From assembly GCA_021613535.1 (NCBI GenBank), contig CP075496.1, positions 4,898,001 to 4,962,000 on the forward strand: a stretch of DNA of 64,000 nt, given 5' to 3'. Made by a program: the position numbers and the translations under genes. Source of the stretch: Adineta vaga. Its lineage: Eukaryota; Rotifera. Positions 50,629 through 61,991 of the stretch are shown here, piece by piece. The notes below the pieces were generated by a model. The model ran no database searches and was not told where the DNA came from. It saw only the letters and a program-made list of their open reading frames with translations. Every line of letters begins with the position of its first letter. Positions within the stretch are counted from its first letter, which is position 1.

Positions 50629-50750
50629 AATATCAAATATGATATATTGCTTGAGTAGACATATTTATTGATGTAAATAATAAAACTATCGATGAGAATC
50701 TATCAATGATCTATATAAGCGAGATTAAATGTTAGTTATCTTGTTATTTT

Positions 50751-51305
50751 TTAAGTTGTAGCTTTGAGGTTAACATCAATATTATTGCGTGTTGCATCTA
50801 GATAAATCAATGTATAGTCGAATGTTTTGTTTCTGAAGTATAACTTACGAGAATAAGGACAGATTTGATGTGCTACTTTAACAATAGCATCTGCATCTGC
50901 TTGACTAGCACCTGGCAGTTTTGCTGTTAAGTCAACCTTCAAACCTAAATTTCCATTTGTATGTTTACCAATACTCACAGCTGCACTAACAGTTGTTGAT
51001 TTTGGTAATGTTTTTTTCAAATTTTTTGCTGCTAAACCCATAGCACCTAAGAAACAACCACTATAACCAGCAGCAAATAACTCTTCTGGATTAGTTCCAT
51101 CATTACCACCAGAACCACCGAGTTCTTTTGGTTTAACTAATTTCACATCTAAATGTGATGGATTATCATCACATTTAGCATGACCATCTCGACCACCAGT
51201 AGATGTACAATGTGCCGTATACAAGACTGAATAGGCACGCATTGATCCACCGATTGGATTAATACCACGAAAGGATGTTAATGAACGAAGAATATTCTGA
51301 GACAT
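50751..51305 (-). CDS. ohr: Ohr-type organic hydroperoxide peroxidase (OsmC superfamily)
   Basis: Two exons (51305-50849, 50797-50751) give 167 aa with a 51-bp intron that has no stop codon in frame. The chain is a full bacterial-type Ohr: VLYTAHCTSTGGRDGHAKCD, LVKPKELGGSGGNDGTNPEE, LFAAGYSGCFLGAMG (first catalytic Cys), VKVAHQICPYS (second Cys) and ATRNNIDVNLK. Ohr reduces organic and fatty-acid hydroperoxides with a dithiol mechanism. An N-terminal ~35-residue extension (MSQNILRSLTSFRGINPIGG) is basic and could direct import into mitochondria. Ohr is widespread in bacteria and rare in animals, so horizontal gain with later intron insertion is the likely history (inference). It is convergent with the protease gene, 122 bp away. 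Confidence 0.9.
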   Translation of the reverse strand: MSQNILRSLTSFRGINPIGGSMRAYSVLYTAHCTSTGGRDGHAKCDDNPSHLDVKLVKPKELGGSGGNDGTNPEELFAAGYSGCFLGAMGLAAKNLKKTLPKSTTVSAAVSIGKHTNGNLGLKVDLTAKLPGASQADADAIVKVAHQICPYSRKLYFRNKTFDYTLIYLDATRNNIDVNLKATT

Positions 51306-51395
51306 CTAAAAATATGAGAAAGATTCGATATGAGTTTTGTTTTTACTAACAGATTAATTGATTGTAGAAAAAAAAAATATGAAAGATATAGATGT

Positions 51396-54300
51396 TCAAG
51401 TATGAATTATCATATCAGAAGTATATTCATGAAAATTAATATATGGATGTTGATTTAATCGTTGTATAATCTCTTCCGATGATGGTTCTGTTATATTCGA
51501 TCTGAAAAAGATTATATTTCATCAGTTTTAATTTCAAAGATAATCTTTGCTCTCATACATACCGATATATATCATACATATTCGAGACAAGTAATTCTTC
51601 CTGTTGATCAGCTCGTTTTTTTTTCGCATCATGAATCTGAATGCAATGGAAATTAATGAAGAAAATGAGTCGCTGTAAACTTACATCACCACTTAATGCT
51701 AGACAAATATTCAATCCAATATTAGTAACAAATAAATACCAGAAAATAAAATATAATTCACTCCATCTATGACATATTTGAGAGAAAAATCAAATAGATT
51801 AAAAAAAAAGAAACATTCTTTTACTTTGAATTGGTAGCATCACGAAATCCATTGACAAAGACAAACCATTGATTAACAATCATGATATGATATAATGTTA
51901 CCATGGATGACTATAATATTCACATATGTATATCAAACAAAAACATGATAGTCGAGATATACGTACATAAAAATCATCGAATCCATTTGACCAATATCCC
52001 AATTGTTGATAACTTCCACATACACTAAAAAATTTCGTTTTTATATGATAGAACAATCTATAGAATTAACTTACGTTTGATTCGAGAGATTTGAACGTTT
52101 ATAAAGTTCGTCAACAGCACCACCAAATAATTCCATTCCAAGTATTGAATAGGCATAATAACAACTCTAGAAAGTTATAGTTCTACGAATTTCTCTCGAT
52201 ATGAAAAATATTCTACAAACAAATAGAACACCAAAGAAAGCTCCACCATTTCGAACTTCATCAATTACAGTTCCAACAATAATTCGAATATTTTTTGATG
52301 CAGGTAGAAAACGAATCAATCGATAGATAAATAACATATTAAACGTTTTAATTCCTGCCCAAAGTGTAAAAACAGATCTTTCTTTTTCTTTTGAATCAAC
52401 ATGTCTATTCAATAAACAAATGAACAGTATAATCATCGAATTCAATTCACTTTCTTACACTAATGAAATCACTGGTGTTCCATGTATCATCATATAAATG
52501 ATTTGTAAGATCTATTTAGATTAGATATAAACATAGTTTTTCGATAAAATAAATAAATTCAAATTTCGACTTACTAAACATGAAAATGCAACAGTTGCTT
52601 CTAAAATATGTATAGTTGATGAACGAAAGAATTTACTTGGACCATATGCCCATGCTTTAACAATGATTTCCAAGACGAAATAAATCATTAAACTTAAATT
52701 AACAAATGCTAATGGTACAATATACATAATAATATCTCGATAATTAGTATTTAGACGATGATTACTGATTTCAATCTATGAAAAATAAATTCCAAATTTA
52801 AGTATTCAGTTGAAAATAAATATTTAACTTTACTGTAACAAGTAGAACACTTAAGATAGCAAATATAGTTCCGATTAAATCAAATGCTTTCGATCGTCCA
52901 ACAGTTTTCAATCGATCAAGTAAAGTTTCGTTTAAGCTTTGAATTGGAATTTCCTTCAACGAAATACATTCAATTTATTCTTCTACTTTTCAATTCATTT
53001 TCTTACTGGCATCAAATTTGGATTGAGATCTAATAATTGCATAATTCTAGAATATTGATCCAAACTAATCGTTTCATCTGCATGTCGGAATTCATTCAAA
53101 TTCTATATGAAAATAGATCCATCGATTATAACTCTCTCTCTCTTTTTCTGGACGAACTTGATTAATTAAATCAAAATGCCATTTGTTCATTGATACAGAT
53201 TCTAACACTGTTTGTATGACTGATATTGGTACTGTATCTCTATAGAAATCAAAATCATGTTTTCAATAGTATAATCTCTTTTCTCGTCATGGTAATACTT
53301 CGTTTCGATTGATCCATTTGATAGGACACGTTTTTTCAAAATTTCAAACGATGCTCGTATAGCAATTCGTCGCCGTAATAAAGAATTAATAATTGAATTT
53401 AGAAAATATCCTCGAAATGCTCGATAAACAACTGCAGTAATGATATTTTGCAAACAATAGATGCCTGAATGAAATCAAAATAAATTTACCATTCTGATTA
53501 TCATGTTTCCTACATTTTACCAATAATAACAAAAACGATGAAAAATAATGAGTTCAATCGTCGATCAGAATATGCTGAAAGAACAATTCTAATGATTAAA
53601 AGACGATAATAAGGAGAAGAATTCTCTACCTGGCATCATAACATCAGGATTATTTGCAGTAGAATATAATACAAGTAATTGAAAGATTGAATCATGTAGA
53701 TTATCAAAATAAGTCTTATTTTGCGTATCAGGTCGAATCTAAAACAGCAAGATTTTTTTTTGCTGCGAAAGAAAATAATTGTGATGAAAATATACATCAG
53801 ATCTAGGAAATAGAAACATAGCCATAACAGCAAAGAAGAGTATATGAATCAATGCTAATGAGATACATCTAGAAAATGAAAATGAAATGATTGATTGATT
53901 AGTTTAATATTTTGAAATCTTTTCATACGCTATGATAGTTAATGATTGTTTGTGTACTGCTTTAAAAGCTTTTTTCATTAATTGTGACGATTCAATAAGG
54001 AATATTGGACGTAGAATACGTCGAAGACGAAACTAAAATATTTACATGTATTCTAATAACATAAAACGTGTACTCAATCATAATTTTTTTTACATACACC
54101 TTGATATGTTCGATTAAAAATGATGAACAATGCAAACCATTCACATAATGAATAGACGACACTAATTATAAAGATAAGTATCCAAAATCGCTTTCGAATA
54201 TGTTTTATACCAAGACATTGAACCTAATTCACTATGTTCTTGATGAATAGAAAGCAATATTTCATTCTTACTTTTGTACAAATATACAATAGAAACCAAA

Positions 54301-54839
54301 AAAGTGTAAATCCTTCAATGATGAGAAGTCCATAATATGGAAAGACAATTCGATTGGGATGATAACGAATATCAGATGTAATACTAAATGAAGATGGTGA
54401 TTCGACTAATGCTAAACTAAGATTTATTAACAGAATAATCTGATGTAATCTAGAGTTGATCAATATTGATGAAAATATCATTGGAAATTTTTTTTCTTCG
54501 GTTTACTTTCTAATGAATGGACTTGAAAACCATCGATAGATTAATAAATATTTTCGTGTAATTTTATGTGTAATGGATTGATAATTTATAGCATCTTCGA
54601 GAAAAACAGTTGCACATAGAAGAATATTTGAAGCTATAAAAAGAAAATTTGTTTTATTTAATCATCTGATGTTCTATTCTATATGACATACGCCAAATAC
54701 ATTGTTCATTATCAAGATAATCTCCATGAAGAGATTTTGGTAAACCGAGAAATTTCTTTAGACGATCTTTGATCGTTTCAGACGGTACACGAATAATCAG
54801 ATCTGCTTGACTAGATTCAATTATTTCCTCCCTTTCCAT
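51396..54839 (-). CDS. TPCN: Two-pore channel (TPC, endolysosomal cation channel)
   Basis: About 17 short exons encode two six-helix channel repeats. Repeat I: N-terminus MEREEIIESSQADLIIRVPS, helices including LHQIILLINLSLALVESPSS, and a first pore QLLVLYSTANNPDVMMPAYS, which is the TPC filter I signature. A linker with charged helices (RAFRGYFLNSIINSLLRRRI) follows. Repeat II: PLAFVNLSLMIYFVLEIIVK, KTFNMLFIYRLIRFLPASKN (S4-like), and a second pore MVTLYHIMIVNQWFVFVNGF. TPCs conduct Na+ and Ca2+ from endosomes and lysosomes in response to PI(3,5)P2 or NAADP. Filter II reads VNQW where vertebrate TPCs have VNNW. The C-terminus ends with a short cytosolic tail. Stop 51396-51398. B4GAT1 ends just 106 bp upstream of the start. 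Confidence 0.85.
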
Positions 54840-54945
54840 ATCTACAAATGATAAGTTTTTGTTAAAATTATTTGAAAAATTGGAATTATATTACAAAAAC
54901 AAACGAAACAATCAAAACAAAAGAATACAAAAATGGTATGATTGA

Positions 54946-56370
54946 TCAGCATTTTCTTGTTGTATTCAGATAATGTTTAGCAAGATCTTCTCGAAATTGC
55001 TCAAATAATAGCAGAGAAGTATCATCATCAATTAATTCCGTATCAGGTAATTGAGATTTAACAAGGAAACCTAATCGATAGAGATAGATATTATTCAATA
55101 CTACATAATCGTAACCAGCGACATAACTTTCACAACACTGAAATAGAGAGAATAAAAACATTGTAAAAAGAAGAATTTATTGTAAAAAAATCTTACTTGA
55201 CTAACACGAGCATGTGCATGTGCTTTAAAACGAGGATCATATGTAGGTACATCTTTTGGTCCAACATAAAATGGTTGCCATGGATGTCCATAATGTGGTC
55301 GAAAAAGAGGAACAATTTTATCATTACTTGCTTCTTGTTTCCATGCTTGATAGTTTGTTAAAAATTGACATGTTGGACATACTTCAGCTTGATACGGTTG
55401 TAATTGATGATCATTCCATAAAAGAATTAATTCATTTTTATTTTGTGGTAAAGGTGCTGAATTTTTTACTGCATCAAGATGAATTTCAAATGCTGGTAAC
55501 ACATAGAGTGTACGATTGAATTGTTCAGTTGTTTTCGTTTGAGTATAAAATGCAACAAGATGATGAAATAGATCAGGAGCAGGATATACATCAATATCAA
55601 GTGTAAGAATATATTGAACAGTTAATAATGGTGTACCAAGACGAGCGACATTACGAAGAAGATTTGATGGATATGGTGTGGAATCTGTTTCATCCGTATG
55701 ATTAATATAATTGATAAATTGACAACTAACAGCATATTTAACACTATGAGTATTATGTTGATTGGAAATTGAACCTAAATAATGTATGAGTAAGATTAAT
55801 AGAATTTATTATAGAATTGAATCGCTTACGTTCATAAGCTTTCGCTGACATAATTAAATGTACATTGAGCACTTTGAATAATCTTCGATTACATCGAAAC
55901 CATATTGATGCATAATCAATATCATCACTTGCTCGAGCACCTTTAACATATAAACTTAATGATATAGGACCATCCCATACTTTCGTGTGATTTAATAATG
56001 AATGAAGATTTTCAATATTTGTATGTAGATTTAATGCTAATAGATCGGCATTTTTCGTCAGATTACTTTGATATTGTACAAAATTCTGTACAATTAGATA
56101 ATTTCCTGAACTATCAAAACGTTTTTTCAATTCAATTGTTTTATAATATGGACGTGTGTCGAGATCATAATCAGGTTCATGAATATCTTCTTGCAAATAT
56201 AATATACTGGAAAAAAGGACACCATTAATGATATTTATAATTAAAAAACCGCAAATAAGAATGAGAAAAGCTCTTAGAATTTGTTTTAATTTTGGTCGTC
56301 TATGGAAGAGAAGATGATATCGAAGAAAATATCGTCGAATACGTAGCATATATCGTTGCGTAGCAAACAT
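54946..56370 (-). CDS. B4GAT1: Beta-1,4-glucuronyltransferase 1 (GT49, LARGE-priming enzyme)
   Basis: Three exons (56370-55830, 55774-55197, 55137-54946) give 436 aa (human 415). A type-II Golgi enzyme: short basic cytosolic tail, then the anchor LIFFIN-like hydrophobic segment (about residues 31-55), then the catalytic domain. Motifs: LTVQYILTLDIDVYPAPDLF (DxD-type metal site), RPHYGHPWQPFYVGPKDVPT, YDPRFKAHAHARVSQCCESY, VAGYDYVVLNNIYLYRLGF and the C-terminal HYLNTTRKC. The last blocks match vertebrate B4GAT1 almost step by step. B4GAT1 adds GlcA to the xylose primer on alpha-dystroglycan so LARGE can extend matriglycan. Here that role is inferred. Gene intact. The anchor position is approximate. 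Confidence 0.88.
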
Positions 56371-56399
56371 GTTTGAATCTCAAAACACTTAATAATTAT

Positions 56400-56870
56400 T
56401 TATTTAAATGTTGATTGAATTGTTCGCGTATATGGTGTAAGTAATTGATTTAATCCAAAATCTGACCACTTATTTTGGGTTTCGTCGACGATTTCCGAAA
56501 GTAATGTTAAATCACTTTCAGATTCGTCTGGATCGTACAATAAACTATGATTATAACCAATTCCTGTACCGTGATGATTTGTTCCCGTACTTCCACTAAC
56601 TCCTGTACTATCTCCACCAGTTATATGTGGAGTTGTTCCGTGCGAGGTAGTACTTCCTGTTGCAATACCGGATGTAGTTCGTCCTGCTAAACTTACTCCT
56701 CCGCCTCCTCCTCCGACACCTATACTACTACTAGCAGCTGCTGCTGATGCAAGTAGATGATTAGCGTCTGAATTAGAGTCGGGATTTCCTAAATGTGGTA
56801 GTTCGTCGAGAATCCAAGCACGATCAATTAATGAAAATTGCCTCCCATCGGGCAAATAAATACCATCCAT
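56400..56870 (-). CDS. Gly/Ser/Thr-rich protein of unknown function
   Basis: A single-exon frame of 156 aa from ATG at 56870 (MDGIYLPDGRQFSLIDRAWI). Two conserved-looking ends flank a low-complexity core: the N-terminal ~30 residues (through LDELPHLGNPD), and the C-terminal SEIVDETQNKWSDFGLNQLL then TPYTRTIQSTFK. The core has an Ala run, a six-Gly run and Ser/Thr/Gly repeats. An in-frame ATG at 56933 would add 21 mostly hydrophobic residues; I prefer 56870. No signal peptide or membrane span in that form. It lies 29 bp from the B4GAT1 start codon on the same strand. I do not recognise the family. Confidence 0.6.
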   Translation of the reverse strand: MDGIYLPDGRQFSLIDRAWILDELPHLGNPDSNSDANHLLASAAAASSSIGVGGGGGGVSLAGRTTSGIATGSTTSHGTTPHITGGDSTGVSGSTGTNHHGTGIGYNHSLLYDPDESESDLTLLSEIVDETQNKWSDFGLNQLLTPYTRTIQSTFK

Positions 56871-57138
56871 TTTGAAAACATAAAGTAATAGATCTAGAAA
56901 AGAAGAAAAAATGTCGATATGAGAAATAAACATTAATCTAAAACAATATGTAGCTCTGTTTTTGATAAAATAAATAAAAACAAAAGAAACAATTTTGGAT
57001 AAAGTTTAATTGATATATATATATATATAAATCTTGTATCCGAAAATGACTAAGATAAAAAATAAATTAAAAATATCGAAACCATGCTGAGAAACGATAT
57101 ATTTTTGTCGAATATTTGTTGCATTGCGTTCGTATTCA

Positions 57139-59291
57139 TTAAGATGGATGGTTCTTTTCAAAAATTAACGGTGATGTTTTTAAACGTCGATCAACTGCAG
57201 CTACTAATGCAGAGCCTTTCGATGAACCATCTTCCGAAAGAACGGTACGATGCTATGACAAAGACATTGAACAAAATAGAATGGAATTCGTTTTTTTTTG
57301 TTGAGAACTTACTGTTCGTAGGACAAGTCGACCTAGAGTACGAGTGAGATTCTGTTTGAATTGTTCATGATGACGGAAAAGTGTGCCATCAATCGCAACT
57401 GTAACTGACGACATATTGAGACGATTAATAAGAACAGCAATAGCTAAAAACATGCAGGAAAAGAAGAAATTATTTATGCACGACTAAGTAAATCTACTAT
57501 GAATTTTATCTTAATGATGAAAATAGAATTATCGAAGAAAAGACATTCTTTATCAAGAAACTATTTTAAATAAACACTCTTTGGATTTATTCGAAGAGGT
57601 TGATTGTTTTGATTTACCTGCTGCAGCTAATTTGGCTGCTCGAAGTGACACTGTCTTGCATACTTCTCGAATGATATAACAATCATCATAGGATGGTTCA
57701 TGAATACCAATAGAAGTGAGAATTGTAGCAGTAGTTGATAGATCTTCAGCTAAAATAAATATGTCACTTTAAAAAATTCTTAAATTTTCGATTTGTTTTC
57801 TTTTACTTCGATCATTTTCAATATCAGCAACATGTTTTGCATAGAAACTTCCTAAAAAGTTCATATAAAAACTTTTTCTATTGTTTTATTTCAATGATTT
57901 TTTTTCACCTCTTAAAATGAGAAAGATATTATAATCAGGTCGAATACTCGGTGATTTTTGCATACGTCCAGGAAAAAGAATGGAACGTTGTACTAAATCA
58001 ACAATAATCAAACGAACAATTTCACCAAGATACAAAGCTAGAATAAATCACATCAGTTTACAAATAATCAATACTATCAATTAAAATTTTTGTACCTGAA
58101 ATCATTTTTTCGAAAACTTGTTGATGTGGTGTTAAACTTGACTCATCAAGTTCACGATCAATATCCGTTCGGATAAAATCTAAACATCCATTCTAAATTC
58201 AAGAACATATTCATGAAGAGAAAATATTCATATAAATCAAAATAGTTTACAAACTTTGCCTAATGCACCCCATTCTGTATTGATAATCACTTGCTTGGTT
58301 AGATCATCTCGTGCTCCTTTCCATTTTGGTACATTATCAAGATTTTCAAAATAACATGCATTCATTCCTAAAATAAATGAATCATTGAACAAAAACAAAA
58401 ACCAAACTATTGAATTTGTTTTTTATCGATTTACCAGTGCCGAGAATAACACCCGCTTTACAATCACGATATGTTGAACTACAAGCCATTAATGTTCCAA
58501 CTGTATCATTAACTAGAGCAACTACTTGAACTTTCAGACCCCTTCGTCTATTGATTGCTTGTTGTAACATCAGTACAACATCATGTCCAACAACACTAGT
58601 ACAACTAAAACCTTTTGTCCATGATACTAATGTGGCTTCTCGAAGACTTTTTTGTAGACAAGGAAAACTAAATGTAAAAGCTAAAAAAGAAAATAGATAA
58701 TCACTGAATTATAAGTAGAAAACAATTCTTACCTAAATCAAATTTATAATCAGCCGATTTAAGTGAAGATAATTTATTATCATCAATAAATCTTTGTAAA
58801 CATTCAGCAATATAATCAAATAATTTCTCTCCTTCACCTAACAATAATGAATGTGGAATGAGAAAGATTTTGTTATTTAAACGCATTCGATTTCTTCCTT
58901 CAATAACGACATGTGAAACACGAAAATTTGAACCACCTAAATCGACAACTAAATATTCTCCGGATTCTTTGCCACTTGGTCCATGATGAACATAAGTTGG
59001 AAACATAGCTAAATCATTCACTACTGGATCATCTACTTTTAATCCATTTGTCATTTCAGTATTTAAATTTGCCATAACACGACGAAGTTGTTCTTCAGTT
59101 AATTCAAATGGTCGAAGAATATTTCTGACTTCATCGCGTAGAATAATTCGTTTCGAACTTTGTGTTTGTCGATGAATGTAATATGCTGCAAGGCCAATTG
59201 TCGTTAAAACTCCTGTAGTTATTCCAACAATTTTCAATGTTTTAATCACATCTATTTTGAATTCAATGATATAATCGGATGATCTAGCCAT
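57139..59291 (-). CDS. HK: Hexokinase with N-terminal membrane anchor
   Basis: About nine exons encode a single-unit (~50 kDa) hexokinase, which phosphorylates glucose with ATP. Motifs in order: [20 protein letters not shown] (phosphate 1), [20 protein letters not shown] (substrate), [20 protein letters not shown] (catalytic Asp), [30 protein letters not shown], and the C-terminal [13 protein letters not shown] and [20 protein letters not shown]. Before the enzyme a strongly hydrophobic stretch ([20 protein letters not shown], residues ~18-37) looks like a true membrane anchor, longer than the mitochondria-binding helix of vertebrate HK1/HK2. It may hold the enzyme on the mitochondrial outer membrane or the ER. 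Stop at 57139-57141. Confidence 0.88.
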
Positions 59292-59553
59292 CTGAAAAAA
59301 GTTTTAGACATACATGGAATACATAGTTTTATCTTTGATTCTTTATTTCTTAAATAGAACACACACGCACACGTAGGAGTTGATAAAATCTTTATTACTT
59401 GTATAAATAAAAATAAAAATAATATCAGATTTAGTGCGCATACATGTTATGAGAATTTTCCCCAAAAAAGAAAGAATATCACATGATAAATGAAGAGAAG
59501 ACAAAAAAATCGAAAAGCAAAAGCAATTGAAGGTATATGTCTTAATAAATCAT

Positions 59554-60463
59554 TCACGCTTCTTCCATTTGAACACCAAATGCTTCTTGATTTGGAGTTT
59601 GATGAAAAAGGGCATGGAGAATAATAATAAATACCGAAGCACCTAAAAAACGAATGATAAATTTCTGAAATATTTTCATAGCATTCACAAATATTTACCT
59701 AAAATCCAAAAGATTGCCGAACCAGCACCAACCATCAAAAGTAATGGAATACAAAGGCAAAATACTGCTAAATATTGATGAGTTAATGCAATTTGACGTC
59801 CTAAAATAAGACCAAAAATGATATATTCATTTTTATTTTACAATCAAAATCGTTTACCCATAACTGTTAGTTGACTTTCACGATTTTTCAAACTAACTAA
59901 ATAACAACCTGCACCCGTTGCTAATAAAACAAAGAGTAAAGCCGGTGTAGTGATTCTATATATAAATTACAAGTATATATTTTTTTTCTCATTGAAATAA
60001 AAGAATATCTTATCTTACATGCAATAGATTGATAAGATGACAATAACAATGAAATAATTTGTTTGAAAATGTTCAACATTTAAAACAAGACGATGTGCAC
60101 CTAAAAGAAATGATTCATCATTTTAAATACATGCAATTACAAATCATGTTACCAGCTTTCACGTTCGCTGGTAGTTTAAATTGATTGGTATTGAAAAATT
60201 CCATCCATGGACGTAAACTTTGACGTTGTCGAGTATATAAATCATTAACATTTAATTTCTGTAGATTGGTTAATGCCCAAGTTGACCTAATGAATTTAAC
60301 AAAAGAATAGCAATTATCATTAATAACATGCTCATAGTTACATATTGTTATTAGGTGAACTGATATTGTTGTCAGTTGGAGTACCAAGTGGTACTTCGGT
60401 ATGTTGCGATGATGGAGGAACGATATCGCCGGTAAGTTGTTTTGTTGCTGACATGTCACTCAT
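59554..60463 (-). CDS. RABAC1: Prenylated Rab acceptor protein 1
   Basis: Four or five short exons encode a classic PRA1 protein. Seen: a Ser/Thr/Asn-rich N-terminus (MSDMSATKQLTGDIVPP), TRQRQSLRPWMEFFNTNQFK, RLVLNVEHFQTNYFIVIVIL, SLKNRESQLTVMGRQIALTH, QYLAVFCLCIPLLLMVGAGS then AIFWILGASVFIIILHALFH. The RPW..F, NVEHFQTNY and LTHQY blocks and the acidic end (FGVQMEEA) match RABAC1 specifically, as distinct from the ARL6IP5-like pair at 36-37.6 kb. It acts in Golgi-to-endosome traffic with Rab GTPases. The exon junction at 60340 (GTAACT donor) keeps the frame. Gene intact. Confidence 0.9.
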
Positions 60464-60762
60464 TTGAAAAAAAGACGCAAATGACTAAACGAGAATGAAT
60501 AAGGTCTCAAGAGTAAATGATGACACAGTCTTGAAAAAGAGAACAAAATAAAAATAAATACAAATCAAATAGAAGTTATTTTATTGGACCAATTATAAAT
60601 GAGATATAGATGACGTTAGTAGAAACTGCTGCATCTGTTGTATAAAGTTTTTCAATACAAGAGAAAACGTGTTATTAAAAATGGAGTTGTGAATTTCTTT
60701 AGTTTTTCTTTCTTTTTCAAACTAATTATCCATTTTTTTTATTTTATAACGGAGGAAGAAAA

Positions 60763-61168
60763 TTATCGATCGATAGCAAACGGATAAGCAATATTTATGT
60801 CTTTTACACCACCACCATCACCACCAGCGTTGGGTGTTGTCCAAAAGCTCAGTCGATCCAAGCAAACGTTGAACAAGGCTTCTGATACAAATACTTGTTC
60901 ATATTCTTTTCTCTCTGTATGATTGATGAAGTAATATGTTTCTGCTACAAACCCGTCTTGATCTCCAAATCCTTCACATGAACCACAAGCATATCCATGA
61001 ATTCTATGTTGTAACATGATCACCTGTTTCACAAGGTGGATCACAAACAATAAATCTTTCGGTAATAGTCATAGCAGCAACTACAACATCTTAAGCATGA
61101 ATCACGATTAATTTAAAAAAAAATTTAACCATAGATAAAAGAAGACCGATGTAGAATAAACGACTCAT
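60763..61168 (-). pseudogene. Small secreted Cys-containing protein, frame-broken
   Basis: ATG at 61168 opens a signal-peptide-like start (MSRLFYIGLLLSM). A T-rich intron-like gap follows (about 61130-61090). The next block reads VVAAMTITERFIVCDPPCET, and then the frame must shift near 61020 to reach RIHGYACGSCEGFGDQDGFV, then ETYYFINHTERKEYEQVFVS and DINIAYPFAIDR with a stop at 60763-60765. Neither the first intron phase nor the join near 61020 works as written. The Cys pairs and signal peptide suggest a secreted protein, but I do not recognise the family. It may be a pseudogene or hold sequence errors. Confidence 0.45.
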
Positions 61169-61991
61169 GATGATTGAAAATGAATGAATATTTGGTAATA
61201 TACTATTATAGAAATTGAACACGCTTTATATAGACGACAGAGAGAGAAGGAGTGTTCAAGCTTTTATGATAACACACGTGAGATGGTAAAGTGGAATATA
61301 CAATTGTTAGTTATCTCGTCGAAAGAAAGAGAGAGATGGTATTAATTATTATATTGTTGTTTATTGAAAAAATGCAAACAGTTCATAGCGATAAGAATAG
61401 AATGGATTGATGAAATAATAACGCAGGTTCGATTACATACATAAACTGAAATATATTTGGAATATTTTTGCGAAAAGGAATTTTTATTTAAAGAGAAATG
61501 TCTATTAAAGAGAATTTCTCAATAATTTATATTCTTGTGTTAGATTTATCCTTTTGTAATTGTTTGTGGATTATAAATACAACAGGTGACATATTCTATA
61601 CTTTTCATCTTGAATTTCGATTGTTGCATATATCTAAAGAAATGACTGCATTTATTTCGGTATTATAAGTTAATAAACAAATGGCATTAAGGTTAAAAAT
61701 GAATATATACCTTCATGTATTTTATTCTAGAATAATCGCATTAGAATAAATATTCCTCTGATTTTTATTCCTCGTAGTTGTATAATACGTTGAACAAGAA
61801 AGAAACAAATATAGATAATATCATTTTTTCATTCATTCGCTCATCAATAGTCAACTTAGATTACATTCCATTCACACTGAAAAAAATTAAACGAATTAAG
61901 CCACGTGATTGGTGCATTATAACGTTTGGGGTCATACAGATGACATATAGATAAAAGAGCATATTTCGAAGTTATCAATGAAAACACGGAG
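61169..61991. other. Intergenic between secreted protein gene and F-box pseudogene
   Basis: 823 bp divergent spacer, AT-rich; besides the TATA element at 61224-61232 nothing is recognised. Confidence 0.5.
61224..61232 (-). promoter_or_regulatory. TATA box
   Basis: On the minus strand this reads TATATAAAG, about 56-64 bp upstream of the ATG at 61168. That is a good TATA-box distance for a short 5'UTR. It supports a once-active promoter for the secreted protein gene. Confidence 0.5.

Noticed and set aside
61420-61440. Possible tRNA T-loop (GGTTCGATT)
   Set aside because: No matching acceptor or anticodon stems nearby; a single 9-mer is expected by chance.
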